Assembly (NCBI GenBank): GCA_045593405.1
Contig: JAZNWN010000016.1
Coordinates: 1-34,246, forward strand
From: UMGS1933 sp045593405
GTDB taxonomy: Bacteria; Bacillota; Clostridia; TANB77; CAG-508
Direction of reading: 5' to 3'
Length of the DNA stretch: 34,246 bases
Positions 14,470-23,737 of the stretch are shown in pieces (the first letter of the stretch is position 1; the number at the start of each line of letters is the position of its first letter). The translations under genes were made by a program, and so were the position numbers. Below the pieces are notes generated by a model. That model saw nothing but the letters and a program-made list of their open reading frames with translations. It searched no databases and was not told the origin of the DNA.

Positions 14470-15187
14470 ATTTTTTCCTCCCAAAAAAATTTAACCATAT
14501 AAATTTTACTAAAATTAGTTGTCTAAAAAATCTTTTCGGTTCTTGGAATAATCTATATAACCATTCTAGATTACTTTTAATAACCCAATTTGGAGCACGT
14601 TTAAGAGATTTGCTTATTACATCAAAACTACCTCCAACAGGCATAAATAACTTTATATTTTTTAATTTATTCATGTTATCTATAATAAATTGCTCTTGTT
14701 TTGGATTCCCTAAACCAACAAATAAAATTTTGGCGTTTGATTTATTAATTTTTTCTATGGCAATACATTCATTTTCATAACCAGAACAAGTACCAACGAT
14801 ATTAATACCATTATACTTTTTTTCTAACTCAATTTTTGTTTTTTCAGAAATACCTTCTTTTGAACCATAAAGAAAAATAGGAGCATTAATTTTGCACGAT
14901 TTTTCACAAATTGAGTTCATTAAATCTATTCCCGTAATTCTTGTCTGGATTTTTCCTTTTTGTAATTTAGAGGCATAGATGATACCTATGCCATCAGATA
15001 TTTGATATTTTTGAGAGTTAAAAATATTTTTTAATTCGGTATTTTTATAATTCTTTGTTACAATTTCTGGATTAATATTAACAATAAAATTACGTTCACC
15101 TTTGCTAAAATCTTTAAATATATTTTTAACTAAATTATTTTGAGTAGTAATACATACGTCAAAACCTAAAATTTTTTCTTTATCCAT
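14462..15187 (-). CDS. tagA: WecG/TagA-family N-acetylmannosaminyltransferase
   Basis: A 241-residue GT26 enzyme expected to add ManNAc to GlcNAc-PP-undecaprenol, the second step of wall teichoic acid linkage-unit synthesis. Family marks: NPEIVTKNY, SDGIGIIYASKL, TRITGIDLM, and the signature GLGNPKQEQFI followed by GVGGSFD-like PVGGSFDVISKSLKRAPNW. It lies directly between tagD and mnaA, whose product provides its donor. The gap to tagD is 3 bases. Confidence 0.94.
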   Translation of the reverse strand: MDKEKILGFDVCITTQNNLVKNIFKDFSKGERNFIVNINPEIVTKNYKNTELKNIFNSQKYQISDGIGIIYASKLQKGKIQTRITGIDLMNSICEKSCKINAPIFLYGSKEGISEKTKIELEKKYNGINIVGTCSGYENECIAIEKINKSNAKILFVGLGNPKQEQFIIDNMNKLKNIKLFMPVGGSFDVISKSLKRAPNWVIKSNLEWLYRLFQEPKRFFRQLILVKFIWLNFFGRKKYD

Positions 15188-15190
15188 TTT

Positions 15191-15619
15191 TTACTCCTGA
15201 TTATATAATTCTAGTAAAGTTTTTCTTATTAATGTTGAAGAAGTGTTTTTTGTGTATGGAAAAAACATAAATTCTACATGATATGGTTGTAACTTTTTTT
15301 CAGCTTCAAGATATGAAGGATGTCCCTTCCAATCATCTCCAACAAAAATACGATTAAATTTATATTTGTTATATGCATCTAATTTATCTCTAGTATTTAT
15401 TAATACAACTTTATCCACAAATTTTAATGAATTAATAATTTCTAATCTTTCTGATTCAGGAATTATGGGTGATTTGTTTTTATATTTTTTAACTAAATTA
15501 TCGCTATTAACACCAACTATCAAAAAATCACAATTTTCTTTGGCTTTTTTTATTAAATTTAAATGTCCAATATGGAATAAATCAAAAACTCCAGCAGTGT
15601 AACCTATAATTTTATTCAT
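15191..15619 (-). CDS. tagD: Glycerol-3-phosphate cytidylyltransferase-like (TagD)
   Basis: A 142-residue cytidylyltransferase-family protein. TAGVFDLFHIGHLNLI contains the HIGH nucleotide-binding motif at 16-19. IPESERLEIINSLKFVD follows, and VGDDWKGHPSY matches TagD. The C-terminal RTEGISTT signature is altered to TKNTSSTLIRK. TagD makes CDP-glycerol for teichoic polymers, consistent with the following TagF-like gene; the altered signature leaves open another alditol or a related phosphate substrate. It overlaps the TagF-like gene by 8 bases. Confidence 0.88.
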   Translation of the reverse strand: MNKIIGYTAGVFDLFHIGHLNLIKKAKENCDFLIVGVNSDNLVKKYKNKSPIIPESERLEIINSLKFVDKVVLINTRDKLDAYNKYKFNRIFVGDDWKGHPSYLEAEKKLQPYHVEFMFFPYTKNTSSTLIRKTLLELYNQE

Positions 15620-16865
15620 AATTCCCTCCTTTGCCGATTAATTTATGATATTTTTTATAAATCGAATGAGATAATTTATATAATTTTCCATTTTCATAAT
15701 AAGAAAGCTTTTCTTCTTTTTGAGATAGTGTGGTTTTCAAAAGCTCATGTTCATTATTTTTATTCAAAATGATTGTATTTAGTTCATTTATCATAGAAAT
15801 TTTTTCTAAATAATTTTTTACCAATACATCATGAATATTTTTTTGGGAAAAATCAATTTCATCATTTAAGTGTTTCTCAATTATATCAACAAAGTCTTTA
15901 ATAGGATTAGTAGAATCATAGAATAATTCTTTTCTCAAAGTTTCTTGCTTTTTAATATATTCTTCTTGAAATGCTTTTTTTAATATTTTACTAATTTCTG
16001 ACGGCTTATTAGTATAAGGAACAAAGCCATTTTTAACGATTTCGTATTGTGTTGTATTAAAGTTCCCAATTTTATTTTTGTTTAGATCATCTGCAAAAAT
16101 TGCTAATGGTACTTTTGCATATATTGCTTCAAATATTGAGCCTGAATTATCTGATAAAACAACATGAGCCTGAGAAAGTAATTCTATTAATTGGGTTGAA
16201 TGGTCGTAATATTCATCAGAAATTTGTTTTAATTGCTCTATTCTATATTTTTCATCATTTAAAAATGAAGTTCCATGATGTGATTTTGTAATAATATAAT
16301 AATCATTTTTTAATGAATTAAGAGATGAAATAATACTATCTATAGAGCTATTATTTCCATATGTTGGTAAATATAATAATACGGGTTTGTTATTCTTTTT
16401 AGTAGCTGTTCTTGAGAAATTTGAATATTTTAAATTTCCAATTACATACGTATTTGAATATGGTTTTAAGTAATTTGCATCATAAAAACCATAACAAAGT
16501 ATTGCATCATAAACAAGGTTGTTTTCAGGATTACAAGTTAGTTTGGGTTTTGCTGCAATTGGAGCATATTTATATTTTATTCGATATTTAAAATTAAATT
16601 TGAAATAAATATCCATAGGGTATGGTTCTAGTAATATTTTATATTCTTTTGAGATATCTACATGCCTGAAAGGTGTATAACCAAGTTTAATTAGGTAATT
16701 AAAAGTTTCGTCAAACATATTTCCTACACCAGAAATGTCATTACTAATAGGAACATAAATATCGACAATATAACCTTTTTTTATAAGTGCATCTATGCCT
16801 TCTTTTACACTATAAAATTGTACTAAATTTTGAATAGTAATTGCTATTTGTTTTGGATAATTCAT
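15612..16865 (-). CDS. CDP-glycerol:glycerophosphotransferase-like (TagF/TagB family) with coiled-coil tail
   Basis: A 417-residue protein. The C-terminal half of the domain carries motifs of the CDP-glycerol glycerophosphotransferase family: KPVLLYLPTYG near 160, ITKSHHGTS with His196/197, and SDNSGSIFEAIYAKVPLAIF at 238-257. A Lys/Glu-rich region after about 340 (NELNTIILNKNNEHELLKTTLSQKEEKLSYYE) is a probable coiled coil followed by a basic tail, LSHSIYKKYHKLIGKGG, suited to membrane contact. It would transfer glycerol phosphate (or another CDP-alditol product) to the linkage unit. Only one such gene is seen here, where Bacillus has separate TagB and TagF. Confidence 0.82.
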   Translation of the reverse strand: MNYPKQIAITIQNLVQFYSVKEGIDALIKKGYIVDIYVPISNDISGVGNMFDETFNYLIKLGYTPFRHVDISKEYKILLEPYPMDIYFKFNFKYRIKYKYAPIAAKPKLTCNPENNLVYDAILCYGFYDANYLKPYSNTYVIGNLKYSNFSRTATKKNNKPVLLYLPTYGNNSSIDSIISSLNSLKNDYYIITKSHHGTSFLNDEKYRIEQLKQISDEYYDHSTQLIELLSQAHVVLSDNSGSIFEAIYAKVPLAIFADDLNKNKIGNFNTTQYEIVKNGFVPYTNKPSEISKILKKAFQEEYIKKQETLRKELFYDSTNPIKDFVDIIEKHLNDEIDFSQKNIHDVLVKNYLEKISMINELNTIILNKNNEHELLKTTLSQKEEKLSYYENGKLYKLSHSIYKKYHKLIGKGGNYE

Positions 16866-16883
16866 TATATCTCCTTTAAAAGC

Positions 16884-18179
16884 TTATTTTTCGTATTTTG
16901 TCAATAAATTAATTATTATATTTGTTTTTTCTTCCCATGTATTTTCTAATGCTTCTTTATTTAATAGGCTGAAATAATTATTATCATGTTCTTTGCTTAA
17001 TAAAAGGGCTTTGTCTATTAATTCAGTAAATTCTTTACTGTTTTTTGCAATCATTACAGATTTGTATTTTTCACATTCATGCATTTGAGTTGTTACTATT
17101 GGTTTTCCTAAAGCCATGTATTCAAATAATTTTAAAGGGGAAGTGGCTTGTGTAATATCATTAATTATAAAGGGTATTGTACATACATCAAAATGACATG
17201 CATAATTAGGAAGAATACTATAATCTTTTGGACCTAGGAAATAAATATTAGAGTATTTGTCTAAATCTGAACTGTCAAAAGAATCGTCATATTTAACACC
17301 TAAAAGTACAATATTATAATCAGGTTTTTTACTTGCTAAATATTTAACCATTTCATAGTCAAACCAACTAGCTAGAGCACCATAATATCCTATAATTGGC
17401 TTTTTGTCCTTTATAATTTGGGTAAATGATTTTTCAAATTTAAAATTATTATCAATATTTTTAAAATGCTCATAATCTACACCATTACATGAGAATGCTA
17501 GTTTTTCTGTTCCCCTTTTTTTAATCACATCTTTTTGAAGTTCATCTGCAGTAACGACAACTAAAACATTTTCAGTGTCTTTTAACATATATTCATATTT
17601 TTCTTTGATATTAACAGGTAAATCCTTTGTACCAACTAATTCTGGGCTTAAATCGTCTATATATTCATATATAATTTTATACCCATCATTAATAAAACTT
17701 TTAACAGTTGATACATTGATAGTTGCATCTGTTGAATAGAATTGTATATATTTAGGTTTATTTATTTTTCGAAGTTCATTAAATAGTAGTTTTTTCATGG
17801 CAATATTATTAAAATTAACTAAATATAAGTTGTTTTTAATTTTCTTAAAAGTTTTTACTTTATCTGTGAAAGTAGTGATTTCGTAAAAAATAAGAGAATT
17901 TTTTTCTGATAATTCTTTTGCTATGTGTTGAGGCCTTTGGAATAATGGAACATTCCAACCGAAAGAGCTACGCCAAATAATTATTCTGTCATAATTACCA
18001 GATAAAATTTGATTTATGTTATTTTTATATTTTTTATAATTTAATTTTATATAAAAATACCCAAATAAATTTATTTTAGATAAATATTTTGCTTGAATAT
18101 ATTTGTATATTTTTTTAATTGCCAATAATAAACCATCTTTTTTAATTATAGAGATTATTTTATTAATTTTATATTTCAT
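16884..18179 (-). CDS. Glycosyltransferase, GT4/TuaH-like
   Basis: A 431-residue protein. WRSSFGWNVPLFQRPQHIAKELSE near residue 70 is typical of TuaH-like glycosyltransferases of teichuronic and other surface polymers. The Rossmann-type second domain has GYYGALASWFDYE, VLLGVKYDDSF, FLGPKDYSILPNY and the nucleotide-sugar motif SPLKLFEYMALGKPIVTT. No membrane segment is visible, so it is probably a cytoplasmic, membrane-associated enzyme. It lies between the UGM-like flavoprotein and the TagF-like gene with small gaps. The sugar it transfers is unknown. Confidence 0.85.
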   Translation of the reverse strand: MKYKINKIISIIKKDGLLLAIKKIYKYIQAKYLSKINLFGYFYIKLNYKKYKNNINQILSGNYDRIIIWRSSFGWNVPLFQRPQHIAKELSEKNSLIFYEITTFTDKVKTFKKIKNNLYLVNFNNIAMKKLLFNELRKINKPKYIQFYSTDATINVSTVKSFINDGYKIIYEYIDDLSPELVGTKDLPVNIKEKYEYMLKDTENVLVVVTADELQKDVIKKRGTEKLAFSCNGVDYEHFKNIDNNFKFEKSFTQIIKDKKPIIGYYGALASWFDYEMVKYLASKKPDYNIVLLGVKYDDSFDSSDLDKYSNIYFLGPKDYSILPNYACHFDVCTIPFIINDITQATSPLKLFEYMALGKPIVTTQMHECEKYKSVMIAKNSKEFTELIDKALLLSKEHDNNYFSLLNKEALENTWEEKTNIIINLLTKYEK

Positions 18180-18192
18180 ATAGTTATCCTTT

Positions 18193-19452
18193 TTATTTTA
18201 ATTTTTCAGATAATTTTTTCGCTTCCAACATACAGTCTTCCATTGAACAATATGTCCAAGCTCCATATCTTCCTATAGTATAAATTTGATTTTTTCCTAA
18301 AAATTCTTTTGTGTTTTCAATTTCTTGTTCAGTTTTTCCGTTAATATGAACGTATGCAGGGTCCATAATTATTGGAACATATTCTTCTAATTTCATGGTG
18401 TCATCTATAATGCCCTGTTTTTTCAGATTGTATAGTGTTAATTCTAGTTGTTCTTCAATATTAATGTTAGCGTTTTTACCAAATCCTATTTCAATATACA
18501 TACTTAATTTATCTGTATCTAAAATATTATCATAAAAACCAATTCTATAGTAATTAACTTTTTTTTCAGGAATATAAATCCAATGTTCGTTTACATATTT
18601 GGATTTTTTGTTAAATCCTAAATTAAACACAAGAACTTTATTATATGAAAGCTCTTTTTGAAGAGATGAAAAATTTGGAATATTAAATAATTCTAAGAAA
18701 TGATTTAAAGGGGAAGTATTAATTAAATATTCAAATTCGTATTCTTCTCCGGTATTTGTTTTAACTATTTTTTTATTCAAATCAACGGAGGTTATAGTAG
18801 TATTTAATAATAGTTTGTTTTTATCTAAATTATTGTATAAAATATTTATAAAAGAGCCAGCTCCATTTTTAGGATATAAAAATGTATTATTATATGATAG
18901 GTCTTTATTAAGTTTCATGTTATTTATAATTTGTTTGATATCTGCATAAGGAAAAAAACGGCCCATTGCATTGGTGTCTAATGCACGCAAATCACAAGCA
19001 TATAGTTTTTCGTTGTAAGGTCTTAAAAATTTTTCAACAATGGATTTGCCAAATTTTCCATATAACATATCTAAAAAATTATTGTAGTTTTCTTTTTCAT
19101 TTTTATTAAATAAATCATATAAGCAATCAATGAAATCAGACTTTTCTAATTGATGAATATTAGTTTGGAAAGGATAATCTATCAAATTATTTTTATATAA
19201 GATTTTTGTGCATTTCTCTTTATAAATAATATCATCTTTATTAACGTTATCTATAAAAAGTTTTTTGAATTCTTCTGTTTTGAAATGAAAAAAATGTCCA
19301 GCATAATCCCATATAAAATCACCTTTTTTTATTGTTCTACAATACCCTCCAACATCAGATTCTTTTTCTAATATTAAATAATCGTCTTTAACATAATTTG
19401 CAAATGTAAGACCAGAGATACCAGCACCTACAATTAAATATTTAACTTTCAT
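18193..19452 (-). CDS. FAD-dependent UDP-galactopyranose mutase/protoporphyrinogen-oxidase-like protein
   Basis: A 419-residue flavoprotein. The dinucleotide-binding fold is VGAGISGL at about 8-15 and ILEKESDVGGYCRT, then WDYAGHFFHF, which resembles UDP-galactopyranose mutase. RPYNEKLYACDLRALD and the C-terminal IYTIGRYGAWTYCSMEDCM fit the amine-oxidase/UGM-like FAD fold. In glycan clusters such genes usually convert a UDP-hexopyranose to the furanose or oxidise a sugar. It is less like classical Glf, so the exact reaction is open. It is cotranscribed with two glycosyltransferases. Confidence 0.8.
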   Translation of the reverse strand: MKVKYLIVGAGISGLTFANYVKDDYLILEKESDVGGYCRTIKKGDFIWDYAGHFFHFKTEEFKKLFIDNVNKDDIIYKEKCTKILYKNNLIDYPFQTNIHQLEKSDFIDCLYDLFNKNEKENYNNFLDMLYGKFGKSIVEKFLRPYNEKLYACDLRALDTNAMGRFFPYADIKQIINNMKLNKDLSYNNTFLYPKNGAGSFINILYNNLDKNKLLLNTTITSVDLNKKIVKTNTGEEYEFEYLINTSPLNHFLELFNIPNFSSLQKELSYNKVLVFNLGFNKKSKYVNEHWIYIPEKKVNYYRIGFYDNILDTDKLSMYIEIGFGKNANINIEEQLELTLYNLKKQGIIDDTMKLEEYVPIIMDPAYVHINGKTEQEIENTKEFLGKNQIYTIGRYGAWTYCSMEDCMLEAKKLSEKLK

Positions 19453-19463
19453 AAACTTTCCTC

Positions 19464-22040
19464 TTATCTCCTTAATATTTTTTTTATAAATCCTTTTATT
19501 CGTATTAAATTTGAATTGAATTTTATTAAGTATCCATGTGTCATACGATGGAATTTTATTCCATTAGTTAATATTTCTTTATGATTATAAAATTCAGGAT
19601 ATTTTTTTAAAACTTTTTCAAATTCTCTAAAAGGTTTTCCATTATTGTAAAAATCAATACAAACAATATATTGTGTTTTAATCATTACTAATATTAATTT
19701 ACGTATTATGTAATTTTTCTTTAAATCAGATATTTTATTTGAATTATCATATAAAATATTTATTAAATTAATAGTTACTTTCTCATGATTTTTATAATTT
19801 TTCATATAAGATGCTTTGGTAACAGATTGATTAGGTCTTCCCAGAAAGTATCTATAAACATATAATGGATAATATTTTATAGTTCTACATGCTATAGAAA
19901 TATATGTGTTAAGTTCCATATCTACATAAAAGCAATTTTCTGACAAAGAAAAATTGGCATCCTTTAGCATCTGTGTTCTATATGTTGAGCAGGATAATAT
20001 TGGTCCCCATAGTGAGAACCCATAACCCTCGTGGCATAAATCTTCAAACTGATATTTTAATCCAGGAACCATGAAAGGGTAGGTTTCTTTAGGACTAAGA
20101 ATATTTAACGCAGCAAAATCCTCATAATAGTTATTTAAGATAATATCTGTATCTTCTTTTTCTAAAATTTTCAATAACTCATAAAAAGCTAATGAATCAA
20201 CAGAGTCATCTCCATCCATTACTTTTAAATATTTTCCAGTAGCTTCTTTAATTCCACGATTAATAGTAGAACCATGACCACCATTTTCTTTATTAATAAG
20301 CCTAACTAAGGATTTGCCATTTACCGTGGTTTCTTTTTGTAAGTCCTGTGCGATTTGTGAAGTTAAATCTTTAGAACCATCGTTAACAATAAGTATTTCT
20401 AATTTATGGGCATATGGTTGGTTTAATAAGGACATGATTCCATGGCGTAAGTATTGCTCAACATTATAAGCAGGGACAACAACAGTTAACAAAGGAGTTT
20501 CATCTGCATTATTAAATGATATTTTTTTAAGAGAGTTATTTTTTAAAATCTTTAATTCTTTATCTATTGTACAAGAAAATCCGAATTTTTCGGAGATTGA
20601 TTTGCTTTGGCAAGTAGCAACATGATCAAAATATTTTTGATCATAATACATTTTTTCTATAACGTCTGCATATTCTTTGAAATTTTCTACATCACAAGTG
20701 ACTCCAAGATCAGGAGAAATATAAGTTGTAATTACGGGTATTTTTGATGTAACAACAGCACATCCACTTGAGGCTGCTTCACAAAGAGATACACCTTGAG
20801 TATCAAATCTGGAAGCAAATAAACCTATTCCGTGTGCGTCATGAATTTTCTTTATATCCTCATGTGTTAAAAATTCTCTATGTAAGTGGACATTCTCAAA
20901 ATCTTGAACTGGAGCTGTAAGAATGTCAAACATTTCACCATCTCCATAGATATTAAACTCTAAATCCTTGAAAAAAGAACGAGTACTTAATTCCAAAATT
21001 ACACGAATATCAATATCCAATGCGTAACAATTATCATTTGTAAATTTTCTTAATATGAAAATTTTTTTCCTTAAATCAGGATCTTTTTTTTCATATTTAA
21101 ACAGAGATGTGTCAACGTAACAAGGAATGATTTCAGAATTTTTGAATTTTATGTTTAATAATTCTTCAGCTCTAGTTTTAACAAATTCACTTACAAACAT
21201 CCACTTTACATTTGGATAATTATTATATTTTTTGAAACAGCTATCTTTCAATGAAAATTCTTTCTGTCTATCCGAAATGTCAATTTCACTTTCAAAGTAG
21301 TGGCTAGCATATTTAGGATAATCCCTATACAATATATCAGCACCATGCAAATAGAAGAACAATTGTGTTTGGGTTAAGTCGATAGTATCAAATATGTTAG
21401 CATAATTGTTATCAAAGAAATGAACTAATATTTTTTTATATTTTCTCTTTTGTAGTATTTCTCTTAAAAAACCATAATTACCTGCGAAAACTTTTATTCC
21501 CTCATAGTCATATATTCTAGTTTCAGGAAGACCATTAATAACTGCTATATCTAAATTCATATTAGCTTTTTTATATGCCTGAACTCGTGTATGAACAAAA
21601 GCAGTGTTATATTTATTTTCCAATGATGGGTAGCCAGGAGTAACTAATAATATATCATTGCTAAAATATTCAACAAAGACTTTATTTGAAATTTTGTTTC
21701 CATAATCTAATTTTATTATTTCCACTTTGCTATGAGCAGGAATATACAATGCTAAAATAAAAAATTTTAGCAAGTCATATTTATTTGAAAAAATTGAATT
21801 TAAACCACATTGGCCTAAAATATTTTTGTGTCGGTTTAAGATTTTTAATATACATCCAGTACCATGAATCAGTTTTCCCTCTATACTTAATGATATTTCT
21901 TTATTTTCACCACACTTAAAAACATGAGGATAAACGAGAAATTTATGAGAGTTAGTATTATTCTCTATAACCATACTGTTTTTAGAGTATGAAATTTCTA
22001 AATTGCCAGTATTAATCCATTTTTTATTTAACAAATTCAA
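19464..22040 (-). CDS. Two-domain glycosyltransferase, GT4-like then GT2
   Basis: An 858-residue fusion. The N-terminal ~490 residues are a GT4-type enzyme, with LVTPGYPSLENKYNTAFVHTRVQAY near 110 and the donor motif FASRFDTQGVSLCEAASSGCAVVTS near 410. The C-terminal part from about 515 is a GT2 GT-A domain: TVVVPAYNVEQYLRHGIMSL, ILIVNDGSKDLT, GGHGSTINRGIKEATGKYLKVMDGDDS with the metal-binding DGDD near 608. It probably makes two successive sugar transfers in the polymer repeat. The start is TTG 22040, with AAGGAG eight bases upstream overlapping the tagH stop. A head region (residues 1-100) resembles no domain I know. It lies directly behind the exporter genes. Confidence 0.88.
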   Translation of the reverse strand: MNLLNKKWINTGNLEISYSKNSMVIENNTNSHKFLVYPHVFKCGENKEISLSIEGKLIHGTGCILKILNRHKNILGQCGLNSIFSNKYDLLKFFILALYIPAHSKVEIIKLDYGNKISNKVFVEYFSNDILLVTPGYPSLENKYNTAFVHTRVQAYKKANMNLDIAVINGLPETRIYDYEGIKVFAGNYGFLREILQKRKYKKILVHFFDNNYANIFDTIDLTQTQLFFYLHGADILYRDYPKYASHYFESEIDISDRQKEFSLKDSCFKKYNNYPNVKWMFVSEFVKTRAEELLNIKFKNSEIIPCYVDTSLFKYEKKDPDLRKKIFILRKFTNDNCYALDIDIRVILELSTRSFFKDLEFNIYGDGEMFDILTAPVQDFENVHLHREFLTHEDIKKIHDAHGIGLFASRFDTQGVSLCEAASSGCAVVTSKIPVITTYISPDLGVTCDVENFKEYADVIEKMYYDQKYFDHVATCQSKSISEKFGFSCTIDKELKILKNNSLKKISFNNADETPLLTVVVPAYNVEQYLRHGIMSLLNQPYAHKLEILIVNDGSKDLTSQIAQDLQKETTVNGKSLVRLINKENGGHGSTINRGIKEATGKYLKVMDGDDSVDSLAFYELLKILEKEDTDIILNNYYEDFAALNILSPKETYPFMVPGLKYQFEDLCHEGYGFSLWGPILSCSTYRTQMLKDANFSLSENCFYVDMELNTYISIACRTIKYYPLYVYRYFLGRPNQSVTKASYMKNYKNHEKVTINLINILYDNSNKISDLKKNYIIRKLILVMIKTQYIVCIDFYNNGKPFREFEKVLKKYPEFYNHKEILTNGIKFHRMTHGYLIKFNSNLIRIKGFIKKILRR

Positions 22041-22055
22041 TGTAAAAACTCCTTC

Positions 22056-22787
22056 CTATAAGCCTAATGATTTTTTATATTCATCACAAATTTCTTTTGC
22101 TGGACCAATTTTTTCTATTTTTCCATGGTCTAACCAAATTACTCTATCACATAATTTTTTAATTTGCTCTATAGAATGAGAAACAAATAATACAGTAGTT
22201 CCTCCACCAATCATAGAAAGCATTTTGTCTTCACTTTTTTTCTGGAATGCAATATCTCCAACCGATAATATTTCGTCAACAATTAATATTTCGGGGTTTA
22301 CTACTGTTGCAACAGAAAATGCAAGCCTCGCAACCATACCAGACGAAAAATTACGTACAGGAACATCTAAGAAATCCTTGAGTTCAGAAAACTCTACTAT
22401 TTCATCAAATTTTTGTTCAATAAATTCTTTTGTGTACCCTAACACGGCTCCATTTAAGAAGATGTTTTCTCTAGCTGTTAAATCCATATCAAAACCGGCA
22501 CCAAGTTCAATCATAGGACATATATTCCCACATATTTCAACATTTCCTTTTGTTGGCTTCATAACACCAGCAATTACTTTTAATAGGGTAGATTTACCTG
22601 CACCATTAGTACCTACAAACCCAATTACTTCTCCTTTTTTTACATCAAAGCTTACATTTGATAGGGCCCAAAATTGTGATTTTTCTTTTTTCTTACCAGA
22701 AAAAAAATCTATAAAAAATTGTTTTAAAGAGAAATTCTTTTCTATCCCTAGATTAAATCTCATAGAAACACTAGTTACTTTTATCAT
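22056..22787 (-). CDS. tagH: Teichoic acid/polysaccharide ABC exporter, ATP-binding subunit (TagH/Wzt type)
   Basis: A 243-residue ATPase. Walker A GTNGAGKST is at 59-67, with signature NFSSGMVARLAFSVA and Walker B ILIVDEILSVGD. The H-loop SHSIEQIKKLC follows. The leader FNLGIEKNFSLKQFFIDFFSGKKKEKSQFWAL is typical of TagH/Wzt. It lacks the C-terminal carbohydrate-binding or cell-wall domain found in some homologues. With tagG, 11 bases upstream, it forms the exporter that flips the lipid-linked polymer across the membrane. Confidence 0.94.
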   Translation of the reverse strand: MIKVTSVSMRFNLGIEKNFSLKQFFIDFFSGKKKEKSQFWALSNVSFDVKKGEVIGFVGTNGAGKSTLLKVIAGVMKPTKGNVEICGNICPMIELGAGFDMDLTARENIFLNGAVLGYTKEFIEQKFDEIVEFSELKDFLDVPVRNFSSGMVARLAFSVATVVNPEILIVDEILSVGDIAFQKKSEDKMLSMIGGGTTVLFVSHSIEQIKKLCDRVIWLDHGKIEKIGPAKEICDEYKKSLGL

Positions 22788-22798
22788 GTATATTCCTC

Positions 22799-23587
22799 CT
22801 ATACGTAATATATAAATTTATCTTGATTTTTTTTGAATACAATTAATCCAATAAAAAGTACAACTATTGCAGAAACACCACAAATTACAAATGAAAGCCC
22901 AGTTGGCATTTGATGGTATAAAATAATTTGTCTAATAAAGTTAATATAGTGATATAAAGGATTAAGTTCAAATAATGCTTGTAATTTTTCAGATATTATT
23001 GATATATCATACATAATTGGAGTTAAATATGTCCAAAGGGTAATTACAATTCCATAAATATAAAACATATCTCTTAAAAAAACCGATATTGTTGAAAGTA
23101 TTAAGCCAAAACCAAAAGTAAAAATAAATAAGCAAACAAAAGCATATGGTAAAATTAAGTGATATATATTAAGACCAGTTCCAGTTAGAAAAATTACTAA
23201 ATATAAAGGTATAAGTGTAAGTAGAAAATTAATTCCTACAAATAAACATTTTGATAGTGGAAAGATATATTTAGGTATATATATTTTGTTAATTAAAGGA
23301 AAATTTGCAACAACAGAACTCATTGCTAAATTTGAAGCTTCACTAAAATAATTAAACATAACTAAACCGCTTAAAACATAAACCAAGTAGTTTACACCAG
23401 GAGTACTAAATTTAAACATTTTTGAAAAGACTAATGCCATTACAGCCATATTTAAAAGAGGATATAATAAGCTCCATATAACTCCTAGTACTGATCGTTT
23501 ATATTTCACTTTGAAATCTCTAGAAATAAGTTGGCTAAGTAAAAATGAATATTTTTTAAAATTTAGATATATATTTTTAAAATACAT
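22799..23587 (-). CDS. tagG: Teichoic acid/polysaccharide ABC exporter, permease subunit (TagG/Wzm type)
   Basis: A 262-residue ABC-2 type permease with about six membrane segments. The family-typical N-terminus SRDFKVKYKRSVLGVIWSLLYPLLNMAVMALVFS is clear, as is the later FLRDMFYIYGIVITLWTYLTPIMY and FELNPLYHYINFIRQIILY. GGAGG stands six bases before the ATG, and a good promoter is at 23617-23645. It is the first gene of the operon that runs to the gtrA-like gene. Confidence 0.94.
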   Translation of the reverse strand: MYFKNIYLNFKKYSFLLSQLISRDFKVKYKRSVLGVIWSLLYPLLNMAVMALVFSKMFKFSTPGVNYLVYVLSGLVMFNYFSEASNLAMSSVVANFPLINKIYIPKYIFPLSKCLFVGINFLLTLIPLYLVIFLTGTGLNIYHLILPYAFVCLFIFTFGFGLILSTISVFLRDMFYIYGIVITLWTYLTPIMYDISIISEKLQALFELNPLYHYINFIRQIILYHQMPTGLSFVICGVSAIVVLFIGLIVFKKNQDKFIYYV

Positions 23588-23616
23588 TGAGAACCTCCAT
23601 ATATTAAGATTTTGAT

Positions 23617-23645
23617 ATTATATAACAAATTTTTCTATTTATCAA
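23617..23645 (-). promoter_or_regulatory. Sigma-A promoter of the tagGH glycopolymer operon
   Basis: On the minus strand TTGATA (23645-23640), a 17-base spacer and TATAAT (23622-23617), about 30 bases before tagG. It separates the tagG-to-gtrA transcript from the tagO unit upstream. Confidence 0.7.
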
Positions 23646-23737
23646 CTGTTTTTATGGAAGTTAAATGGATAAGTTGTAATTTTAGGTAAATGGTAATTTG
23701 TATGTATATAAGAAGAAATTTGCCCCACAAAAAAATA

